64,000 nt of DNA from Rhizobium rhizoryzae. GTDB taxonomy: Bacteria > Pseudomonadota > Alphaproteobacteria > Rhizobiales > Rhizobiaceae. Of the stretch, positions 55,192 to 64,000 are shown piece after piece (position 1 is the stretch's first letter; each line of letters opens with the position of its first letter). A model generated the notes under the pieces. The model ran no database searches and had not been told where the DNA came from. It saw nothing but the letters and a program-made list of their open reading frames with translations. The position numbers were made by a program, and so were the translations under genes. The DNA lies in assembly GCF_011046895.1 (NCBI RefSeq), contig NZ_CP049249.1, positions 558,001 through 622,000 of the forward strand, in the 5' to 3' direction.

Positions 55192-56100
55192 TCAGGACCT
55201 CTTCATCTTGGGATCGAGCGCATCGCGCAGCCCATCACCCATGAGATTGATTGCAAGAACGGTGATCAGGATCGCAAGGCCTGGGAAGGTAACCACCCAC
55301 CATGCGCGCAGGATGAACTCGCGTGCTTCTGCCAGCATCGTGCCCCATTCCGGCGCCGGGGGCTGGGCTCCCATTCCCAGGAAGCCAAGTGCAGCCGCGT
55401 CCAGAATAGCGTTCGAGAAGGATAGCGTTGCCTGTACGATCAGGGGTGCCGTGCAGTTCGGCAGGATGGTCCTGAACATCAACCGGAATGGACCCGCTCC
55501 GGAAATCCGGGCAGCGGTTACGTAGTCACGTGTCTTTTCAGCCATGACGGCCGCGCGCGTGAGGCGCACGAAATGCGGCTGCAAGGTCAATGCAATCGCG
55601 ATCATGCCGTTGGTCAGACTCGGTCCAAGAATTGCGACCAGCACGAGCGCCAGCAGCAATGAGGGAAATGCCAGGATGATATCCATCAGGCGCATGATGA
55701 CCGTATCGACCCAACCCCGGTAGTAGCCCGCAATAAGGCCCACCAGAATGCCGCCGGTCAGCGAAAGCGTGGTGACGAACAGACCGATGAACAGCGAATA
55801 TTGGGCGCCGTAGATCAGGCGAGACAGAATGTCTCTACCGACTGCATCAGTGCCGAGCAGGTAGGTCGCACGTCCGCCCTGAAGCCAGGATGGCGGCACC
55901 AGAACGGCGTCACGGTACTGCTCGAAGGGCGAATGCGGCGCGATCAGAGGCGCAAACACAGCCACGATGACCAGTGCAATAAACACAACGAGGCCGATGA
56001 CCGCGCCGCGGTTTTCGGAAAAATAGAACCAGAATTCGCTGAGCATCTGGCGGCGCAAAGCCGCGCTGCTCACTGTTTCTGTCTTGGTCGTTTCTGCCAT
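55192..56100 (-). CDS. dppC: dipeptide ABC transporter permease DppC
   Basis: Permease of 302 residues with an N-terminal OppC-type tail (MLSEFWFYFSENRGAVIGL) and about six membrane helices. The family segment LLGTDAVGRDILSRLIYGA and the EAA-like loop ARISGAGPFRLMFRTILPN are present. It follows dppB by 15 bp and precedes dppD by two. Confidence 0.93.
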   Translation of the reverse strand: MAETTKTETVSSAALRRQMLSEFWFYFSENRGAVIGLVVFIALVIVAVFAPLIAPHSPFEQYRDAVLVPPSWLQGGRATYLLGTDAVGRDILSRLIYGAQYSLFIGLFVTTLSLTGGILVGLIAGYYRGWVDTVIMRLMDIILAFPSLLLALVLVAILGPSLTNGMIAIALTLQPHFVRLTRAAVMAEKTRDYVTAARISGAGPFRLMFRTILPNCTAPLIVQATLSFSNAILDAAALGFLGMGAQPPAPEWGTMLAEAREFILRAWWVVTFPGLAILITVLAINLMGDGLRDALDPKMKRS

Positions 56101-56115
56101 GGGATTTTCTCCTTC

Positions 56116-57120
56116 TTAGTGGCGGATACGCGGGTTGACGAGCCCGTAGAGCAGATCAACGATGAGATTGACGATCATGATGATAGCCGCGATCAGAAGC
56201 AGCCCACCCTGGATAACCGGATAATCGCGACGGAAAACACTATCCACCATCCACTTGCCGATACCCGGCCAGGAGAAGATCGTTTCCGTGAGAATGGCGC
56301 CGGCCAGCATCACACCGATCTGCAAACCGATTGTTGTGATAACGGGGATCATGGCGTTGCGAAGGGCATGCAGGCCCACGACGCGGAAAGGGGAAAGACC
56401 CTTGGCGCGCGCAGTGCGAATATAATCCTCGGACAGCACTTCCAGCATTGCCGAGCGCGTCTGACGCGCAATGACGGCGAGAGGAATGGTTGCCAGAACG
56501 ATGGACGGCAGAATGAGGTGGCTGACTGCCGACGAAAATGCGCCTTTCTGACCGGAAAGCAGGGAGTCGATCAGCATGAAGCCTGTCACCGGCTTGAAAT
56601 AGAACATCAGCGATATGCGGCCAGAAACCGGAGTCCATTGAAGAATGCCGGAAAACAAAATGATGAGCAGCAGGCCCCACCAGAAGATCGGCATCGAATA
56701 TCCGACAAGGGCGATGCCCATCATGGATTGGTCGACAGCAGAGCCGCGCTTGATTGCCGCGATGACGCCAGCTGGAATGCCCAGGGCGACGGCAATGATG
56801 ATCGCACAAAATGACAGCTCCACGGTTGCAGGAAATAGCGCCAGGAACTGCTTCAGAATAGGCGTTTTCGAAACGATCGAGGTGCCGAAGTCGCCCGTGA
56901 CCACACCGCCGAGATAATCAAGGTATTGGATGACCATAGGCCGATCCAGACCGAGTTGCGCACTGATCTGCGCATGACGCTCGGGCGACATGACGCGTTC
57001 GCCCGACAGAAGGGCAACCGGATCACCCGGCAGCAGACGAATGAACGCAAAGGCAATGATCGATACCCCGATAAATGTCGGGATCAAGACGGCAAGCCGT
57101 CTCAAAAGAAAGCCAAACAT
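56116..57120 (-). CDS. dppB: dipeptide ABC transporter permease DppB
   Basis: Permease of 334 residues, beginning with the typical MFGFLLRRLAVLIPTFIGVS helix; family segments LPGDPVALLSG, LGLDRPMVIQYLDYL and the EAA-like loop IRTARAKGLSPFRVVGLHAL are present. ATG 57120 is chosen because the conserved N-terminus starts there; an in-frame extension to 57192 has no support. It follows the stem-loop at 57226-57253. Confidence 0.93.
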   Translation of the reverse strand: MFGFLLRRLAVLIPTFIGVSIIAFAFIRLLPGDPVALLSGERVMSPERHAQISAQLGLDRPMVIQYLDYLGGVVTGDFGTSIVSKTPILKQFLALFPATVELSFCAIIIAVALGIPAGVIAAIKRGSAVDQSMMGIALVGYSMPIFWWGLLLIILFSGILQWTPVSGRISLMFYFKPVTGFMLIDSLLSGQKGAFSSAVSHLILPSIVLATIPLAVIARQTRSAMLEVLSEDYIRTARAKGLSPFRVVGLHALRNAMIPVITTIGLQIGVMLAGAILTETIFSWPGIGKWMVDSVFRRDYPVIQGGLLLIAAIIMIVNLIVDLLYGLVNPRIRH

Positions 57121-57225
57121 GGATGAAACCTGCTTATTTTTCTTGGGTCTGGCGGTTCCACGGAGTCGGCCGTCGGAAGTGCCAGCCTTCATCTGACGAC
57201 AATCTGGTCGTCCAGGCTGAGGAAA

Positions 57226-57253
57226 GGCCGCGGAATGCTCTCATCCCGCGGCC
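57226..57253 (-). terminator. stem-loop between dppA and dppB
   Basis: GGCCGCGG and CCGCGGCC form a perfect eight-base GC stem around a 12-base loop, followed on the minus strand by TTTCC, 24 bases after the dppA stop. It likely leads to more binding protein than permease, as with the hairpin at 10442-10472. Confidence 0.62.
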
Positions 57254-57276
57254 CAGTTTGGGATTACACCGAAAAC

Positions 57277-58872
57277 TTACTCGGTGATGTCGACATTTTC
57301 AAATGTGAAATCGCCAAGCGGGCTCTGAACGAAGCCGGTCACATTCTTGCGCATGGGCACGATGGACAAAGAGTGGTCGAGCGTTGCCCAAGGCGCTTCG
57401 CGCTTGAACACGACCTGCGCCTCTTCATAGAGCTTCGTGCGTTCTGCCTGGTCGGAGGTGACCTTTGCCTTCTTCACAAGGGCATCGAACTCCTTGTTGC
57501 ACCACTGAGCGCGATTGTTGCCGCCCACAGCATCGCATCCGAGAAGCGTATCGAGGAAGTTGTCCGGATCGCCATTATCACCGGTCCAGCCCAGCATAGC
57601 CGCGCCGTCACGATCCTTGGCCTTCGAACGCTGCAGGTATTCAGCCCACTCGTAGGACACGATCTCGACCTTCACGCCGATCTTTGCAAAATCATCCTGG
57701 ATGATTTCGGCAGCGCGACGAGCGTTGAGCATGTACGGGCGCGAAACCGGCATAGCCCAGACCTTCATCGAAAGGTTCTTGACGCCTGCATCCGCCAGCA
57801 TCTTCTTGGCTGCTTCGAGATCGTAGCTGTCGTCCTGGACCTTGTCGTTGTAGGACCACATTGTCGGCGGGATCGGGTTCTTGGCAGGCGTTGCCATGCC
57901 CTGGAAGACTGCTTCGACGATCGCCTTCTTGTTGATCGCCTTGTTCAGCGCCTTGCGAACTTCAGGCTTGTCGAACGGCGCCTGTGTCGTGTTGTAGGCG
58001 AGGTAGGCGATGTTGAGACCTTCCTGCTCCATAACCTTGAGGTTGCTGTCGGACTTCATCGACGTCACGTCGGCAGCATTCGGATAAGGCATCAGGTGGC
58101 ATTCGCCAGCCTTGAGCTTCTGATAACGAACAGCGGCGTCCGTGGTGATCGCGAAGACCAGATCGTCGATCTTCGGTGCGCCACCCCAGTAGTCGGCGTT
58201 CTTCTGGAAGCGGATGACGGCATCCTGCTGATAACCGATGAAGGTGAACGGACCCGTGCCCACCGGCATCTGGTTCAGCTGCTCCTTCTTGCCAGCCTTG
58301 TCCAGGCTGTCGGCATATTCCTTGGACATGATCGAAGCGAATGGCATCGCAAGGTTGGCAAGGAAGGGTGCTTCCGGACGGTTCAGCACCATTTTCACCG
58401 TCAGGTCATCGACCTTCTCAACCGACTTGATCAGTTCCGGGAAACCCATGCCAGCGGCATATTCCCAGGAAGCGCCAGCGATATACTGGTTCCACGGATT
58501 GCTCTTGTTGATCTGACGGTCGATGGAAAATACCACGTCGTCCGCATTCAGCGTACGGGTGGGCTTGAAGAACTCGGTGGTCTGAAACTTCACGCCGGAA
58601 CGAAGCTTGAACGTATATTCCTTGCCGTCCTCGGAAACCTTCCAGCTCTCAGCAAGCGCGGCTACCGGCTTCGTCGTGCCAGGCTCGAACTCGAGCAGGC
58701 GGCTGTAGACAGGATGAGCAGAGGCATCGAAGGTGGTGCCAGCTGTGTAGAGGCCCGGGTCGAAACCTTCCGGCGAACCCTCGGAGCAGAAAACGAAGGT
58801 CTTCGCGCTCGCGGTGGTTGAAAGGAAGGATGCTGCGAGAAGGGCAGCGGCGAAACCAAGTTTATATTTCAT
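57277..58872 (-). CDS. dppA: dipeptide-binding protein DppA
   Basis: Periplasmic binding protein of family 5, 531 residues, with a Sec signal peptide ending near STTASA. The mature start KTFVFCSEGSPEGFDPGLYTAG is close to E. coli DppA in pattern, and RTLNADDVVFSIDRQ and NPIPPTMWSY also fit DppA. ATG 58872 has GGGAG six bases upstream; ATG 58878 is too near it. It heads dppABCDF. Opp-type binding proteins can also bind sugars, which is worth considering given the galactosidases upstream, but the dipeptide reading is favoured. Confidence 0.9.
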   Translation of the reverse strand: MKYKLGFAAALLAASFLSTTASAKTFVFCSEGSPEGFDPGLYTAGTTFDASAHPVYSRLLEFEPGTTKPVAALAESWKVSEDGKEYTFKLRSGVKFQTTEFFKPTRTLNADDVVFSIDRQINKSNPWNQYIAGASWEYAAGMGFPELIKSVEKVDDLTVKMVLNRPEAPFLANLAMPFASIMSKEYADSLDKAGKKEQLNQMPVGTGPFTFIGYQQDAVIRFQKNADYWGGAPKIDDLVFAITTDAAVRYQKLKAGECHLMPYPNAADVTSMKSDSNLKVMEQEGLNIAYLAYNTTQAPFDKPEVRKALNKAINKKAIVEAVFQGMATPAKNPIPPTMWSYNDKVQDDSYDLEAAKKMLADAGVKNLSMKVWAMPVSRPYMLNARRAAEIIQDDFAKIGVKVEIVSYEWAEYLQRSKAKDRDGAAMLGWTGDNGDPDNFLDTLLGCDAVGGNNRAQWCNKEFDALVKKAKVTSDQAERTKLYEEAQVVFKREAPWATLDHSLSIVPMRKNVTGFVQSPLGDFTFENVDITE

Positions 58873-59306
58873 GTTCATCTCCCGTCGGCAAAGGCGAGCA
58901 GTCACCCTGATGCCGTAGTTTCAAGATCTTTGAAGCGCGAGTCTCATTCAACTTCTTGTTTTTGGCGCCTTTTCGCGAAGCGGTGCATAATGGACAGCTT
59001 CAGGACGGATTGTGCCCCGTGGTCCAACATGCCGTGCCCGCTTGTTGCGGCGTTCAACTCTCATATCTATTAGGCGACCCTTGTAAAGAGCCTGAACTCT
59101 CAACTTTGCCATCTATCCGATGAATTTATGAGCACCTTTCCAGATTGGAAAGATATATGGCTCTGTGAGAAATAATATTGCGCATTTGTCGCGTCGCAGC
59201 AAAATCATCACGCAACCGCGCAAAGATACGAAATCCTGTTTCACACCTCTTCCGTGAACGTAAAAAGCCGGCAAATGCCGGCTTCATCGTTTCAGAATCA
59301 ATCAGG
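58873..59306. other. intergenic region between dppA and GH42 gene
   Basis: A 434-bp gap. It should contain the dppA promoter, though no convincing -35/-10 pair stands out, and on the other side the terminator of the GH42 gene at 59262-59284. No gene or ribosome site was seen. Confidence 0.5.
59262..59284 (-). terminator. rho-independent terminator of galactosidase operon
   Basis: On the minus strand AAGCCGGCA-TT-TGCCGGCTT is a perfect nine-base stem with a tiny loop, running into TTTTTA (plus 59261-59266), 23 bases after the GH42 stop. A good intrinsic terminator. Confidence 0.82.
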
Positions 59307-61243
59307 TCAAGGTTTCAGTCTGAAGACTGATAGCTCTTGTGGGGCCAGGATAGCCTCCCCAAGCACCATTTCGCAGTCCGCTGGTATTGACCATGGGCTA
59401 TCGCCATAGTTGAATGCGAAACTCAGGTCGCCACGGGTTCGAATTCGGATATGATCCGGCACTTCGACAATGGGAATGTCGGCTTTCGTGGCGACATGCC
59501 TCACTGCTGCGGCAAGAAGTTTTTCGTCTGGCCAGCAGGCAAGGTAATGGACACTGCCCTTCTTCGTCAGTGCCGGATCGCCATTAGCGAATGTGGAAAG
59601 AACCTCTGCGTCAGTCTGTAGATATTCTCGCCAGCGGATACCGTTCCCTGCTACCGCCCCGGAAACGGGATCTGACAGACCGGGCCGAAGTGTCGACACC
59701 TGGATCACCCGATGGCCGGTCATCTCGGAAAGCGAGCCGGGCGGCAAATTGTCCGGGATCCGGAAATTGCGATCGCGAGAGCCTGTCCTAGCACCAATCA
59801 GGATTGTTCCGGTCGCGGCCTTGAGCGCCGCATGGGCGGCCTCATCGACCTCCGTCATGCATGGTACGAGAACGAGGTCATAACCCTCGAGAGAAGCACC
59901 GGGACGAACGAAGTCGATATCGAGACCGAGACGACGGGCGGCTTCATACCAGCGGAAGCAAAGTTCCTCATAGCGGAAGTCTTTGCCCTGCGGCTGAATG
60001 ACTGTTGTCCAGTAGCTCTGATAATCAAAGACCAGTGCGACACGTGCCTTCCGGGTATCGGGAAGGACTCCGAGGCTGGCGAGTTCCTGTGCTACGCGCT
60101 GAGCTTCAAGCCCACCAGGAGACAACTCATCCAGACCGGCAAGATTGAGGCCGGCATGCATCTGTTCTTGTGCAAAGGTCGCCTGACGCCAGCGGAAATA
60201 GCTGACGACTTCGGCACCATGGGCAATGGCTTCCCATGTCCACAGCCGTACCATGCCCGGCTTGGGAACAGGGTTCCATGGAGCCCAGTTCACTGGCCCT
60301 GGTTGCTGCTCCATCACCCAGAACCGGCCGTTTCCGACCGCCCTGTAAAGGTCGTGATGGAATGGCGCGATATCGGGATGGGATGTTTCCGCCCAGCGAT
60401 TTCGTTCTGCTTCCGAAAAAGGAAATTTCTCTACGAAACCGATTGGGTAGCTGTCCCAGGAAGCGAGATCCAGATTATCGCCGACCTTGAAGTGGTCGAA
60501 ATCCAGGATAAAGCCCATGAAGTTATGCGTGATCCAGCGATCAGGCGAATGCTTGCGAATGATGTCGCATTGCATCTTGTCATAGGCGGCAACCTGGTCG
60601 GAATGAAAGCGCCAGAAATCCAGCCGCGTCGCGGGGTTTGGTTCGGTCACCGTAAGGTTCGGAAGCGCTACGTCATCGAAGCTCGTCAGTTCCATCGACC
60701 AGAATACGGAACCCCAGGCTTCGTTCAACTGATCCGGCGATTGATAGCGCATGCGCAGCCAACGCTTGAACGCCTTCAGATCCTCCGGCCCCCAGGAAAT
60801 GATCGTATCGTGGCAGCCATATTCATTGTCTGTCTGCCAACCGACGAGACCCTGGTGATTGCCGTACCGTTCGGCGACAATCTCGACAATGCGCTTGCTC
60901 TCCTTCCACCAGGTTTCGGAGGAAAAGGTATAATGCCGACGTGAACCGAAGCCACGCGGCTTTCCGTCCTTATCATAGGGAATGATATCAGGGCATTCAT
61001 CCACCAACCATTTCGGCGGCGTCGCAGTCGGTGTGCCGAGCACGATCTTCAGTCCGGCACGCGCCAGAATATCCATTGCACGATCAAGCCATTCGAACGC
61101 GAACTGGCCGCGCGCAGGCTCCAGTCGGGACCAGGCAAATTCGCCGATACGAACAAAACGGATTCCCAGCTCGACCATGCGCCGGGCGTCGGTTTCCCAA
61201 CGAGCTTCATCCCAATGTTCAGGGTAATAACAAACGCCCAGCA

Positions 61244-61244
<1 letters not shown>
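59307..61244 (-). CDS. GH42 beta-galactosidase
   Basis: Retaining beta-galactosidase of family 42, 645 residues, no signal peptide. The acid/base is Glu141 in WQTDNEYGCHD and the nucleophile Glu312 in FWVMEQQPGP. The N-terminal LGVCYYPEHWDEARWETDA is the family start, and the trimerisation and small C-terminal domains follow. Its ATG shares one base with the ATPase stop (TAATG). With the alpha-galactosidase upstream it would act on imported galactosides. The order matches the lacZ-lacK neighbourhood known in Agrobacterium lac genes, though here the ATPase comes first. Confidence 0.93.
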
Positions 61245-62330
<1,086 letters not shown>

Positions 62331-62338
<8 letters not shown>

Positions 62339-64000
62339 GGGTCTTGCCTCCCTCTTGTCGTTCTAGTTCAAGCATCAATGCACTTTCGGGTCGCAACATC
62401 GGTAGCGGCAAACCGCTCAGGACTGCATTTCGGAGATCAAATGAGATCTCACCTGCCAGCAACCGCCGTTGCCAATCCGACATCCGGATGAAATCGGGTT
62501 CGGCCGGAAGATGCTTTCTCATCCTCCACTGGCCCCCAAAGCCTGCAAGCCTTTCTGGCAACCTGAGCGGGGCCGGCTGTTCGCCCACCATTTGTGGCCC
62601 TTGCGCAATGAACAACACGATCTTGTGCGCATTGGAGGCGCCCCAAACGTAGCGGCCATCCTGCGGCTCCAGCTGGAAATTTGCGCCGGGCGCATGCAGC
62701 AGATCCCGAAGCCGCTTGTATTCCGCGATGTAGACGTTCAACTCGGACTTCTCTTCTTCAGAGAGTTCAAGCGGGTTGAGCTCGACACCCAGATGGTAGG
62801 CCATCGCCACCAAAGCCCGGAAGGACAGGCTGTGACGCCGCCCCGTCTGGTGATTGGGTGACGCCGAGATATGACTTCCGAGAATTTCGGGAGGAATGAA
62901 CAGAGACGCACCGCGCTGGATCTCCAACCGCTCCAACGCATCAGTGCAGTCGGAAGTCCAAACGCGGTGCGTCCGCGCCAGAACGCCGTAATCGATGCGC
63001 CCGCCCCCCGACGCGCAACTTTCGATTTCGACGTCTGGATGCGCCTGCCGGATCCGGTCCATCAAGGCGTAGACCGCGCGGGTCTGCGCGGAGATTGCTG
63101 CCCTGCCATCACGACCGCCAGCATGGGTCAGGTCACGGTTCATGTCCCATTTGATGTAGGAGACGGCGTGATTGGAGAGCACCGCATCAATCTTCTCGAA
63201 GAGATAGTCCCTGGCCTCAGGACGCGTCAGATCAAGGACGAGCTGATTGCGCGACAGCAGATGCGGCCTGCCTTCCACCTGCAGCGCCCAATCCGGATGT
63301 GCCTCGAACAGACGAGAAACCGGATTGACCATTTCGGGCTCGAACCAGATGCCAAATTGCATCCCGAGACCCGTGACATGATCGACCAGTGGCTTAAGGC
63401 CTTCAGGATATTTGCGCGGATCGATATCCCAGTCGCCAAGGCTCGTGGTGTCGTCGTCCCGTTTGCCAAACCAGCCATCGTCCAGAACGAAGCGCTCGAT
63501 CCCGATCTGCGCGGCGGCACTGGCCTGATCCTTCAACGATTGAAGGCGATGATCAAAGTAATTGCCTTCCCAGGTGTTCAGGGTCACCGGGCGGGGGCTC
63601 ATCTTTCCTTCCGGCCAGTTGAGCAGTTCCCACCGCACGAAGGCATGGAAGGCCTCCGGATCCGGGCCTGCATAGGCCCACGGACTTTGATAGCTCTCAC
63701 CCGGCTTCAGGATCGCCTCCCCGGCTTCGAATAATTCACCGAGGTGAACCAGCCGCTGGCCATCATCCGTTCTATCGATCACGATCTGATGGCCGCCACT
63801 CCATCCCAGCGCCACGCCGAACCGCTGGCCTTGGCCTCCCAGGTAGAGCATGGGAAAGCGATCATGCGACGTACGCCCGCGACGACTTTCCTGCGACCAG
63901 ATACCGGTGCCCAGAGGCTCGCGACGGATCTGGAACTCTCGCCCCCACATGCCGGTGAACGTGCTGATATCGACATCGGGCCACGTCACGGGAAATGTGC
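62331..64000 (-). CDS. GH36 alpha-galactosidase, N-terminus beyond window
   Basis: Retaining alpha-galactosidase of family 36; about 556 residues of the usual 700-plus are visible and the frame is open to the right edge, so the start lies outside. The catalytic nucleophile is in YIKWDMNRDL and the acid/base in WTSDCTDALER; RFVLDDGWFGKRDDD and ESCASGGGRIDYG are family landmarks. It would remove alpha-1,6-galactose from raffinose- or melibiose-type sugars common in legume and other plant tissues. It precedes the ATPase and beta-galactosidase in one operon. Confidence 0.93.

Noticed and set aside
57277..58872. Binding protein as an alpha-galactoside binder like AgpA because of nearby galactosidases
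   Set aside because: Mature N-terminus and internal motifs follow DppA closely, and a terminator plus a 434-bp gap separate it from the galactosidase operon.

Overview
The window looks like a replicon of a plant- or soil-associated alphaproteobacterium of the Rhizobiaceae type (Rhizobium/Agrobacterium-like). This rests on the five-step histidine route with both hutF and hutG, the sugar transporters with UgpC-type ATPases, the LacI/GntR/ROK regulators, and a type III secretion operon in the rhizobial order nolB-rhcJ-nolU-nolV-rhcN-rhcQRSTU. The assignment is an inference from gene content; no rRNA or tRNA gene was seen.

Region 1 (1-6761) is a histidine utilisation locus: hutF (leftward, cut by the window edge) diverges from hutI-hutH-hutG-hutU-hutD, with a perfect 12-bp HutC-type palindrome between them. 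Together they take histidine to urocanate, imidazolonepropionate, formiminoglutamate, formylglutamate, then glutamate and formate.

Region 2 (6758-21889) is the metabolic highlight. A LacI-family regulator diverges from a long operon: ABC sugar importer, IlvD/Edd dehydratase, HpcH/HpaI aldolase, SMP-30 lactonase, SDR dehydrogenase, a GH31 enzyme with the sulfoquinovosidase signature residues, and a TauE-like exporter. This set matches the sulfo-Entner-Doudoroff pathway for the plant sulfosugar sulfoquinovose. A glycerol kinase and a second HpaI-type aldolase follow; glycerol is what a sulfoquinovosidase releases from sulfoquinovosyl glycerol. A 20-bp near-perfect palindrome with a central CpG overlaps the predicted -10 of the operon and is the likely LacI operator. 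No sulfolactaldehyde dehydrogenase is present.

Region 3 (21899-35158) is a mixed accessory metabolic stretch: chemoreceptor, arginase, GntR regulator plus MetF-like reductase, an integral membrane protein with a divergent kinase-like protein, and a catabolic cluster (amidohydrolase, NTF2-like protein, gamma-glutamyltransferase-like protein, thiolase, SDR, AraC regulator) whose substrate is not evident.

Region 4 (35378-51060) is a compact type III secretion system with AT-rich gaps. It holds SctV, D, C (N-terminal part only), O, U, T, S, R, Q, N, L, K, J and I, a 62-residue needle/pilin candidate, and two glycine-rich harpin-like proteins. One harpin carries a C-terminal family 3 pectate lyase domain (HrpW-like) behind 19 tandem 27-bp repeats; the other has five amphipathic helices spaced by glycine linkers. 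SctU ends before its usual NPTH autocleavage domain, and the pore-forming half of the secretin, a translocon, SctP and SctW are not seen.

Region 5 (51277-64000) has an AraC regulator, a ROK-type regulator, a complete dppABCDF-like dipeptide ABC transporter, then a galactoside cluster: alpha-galactosidase (cut by the right edge), UgpC/LacK-type ATPase and GH42 beta-galactosidase.
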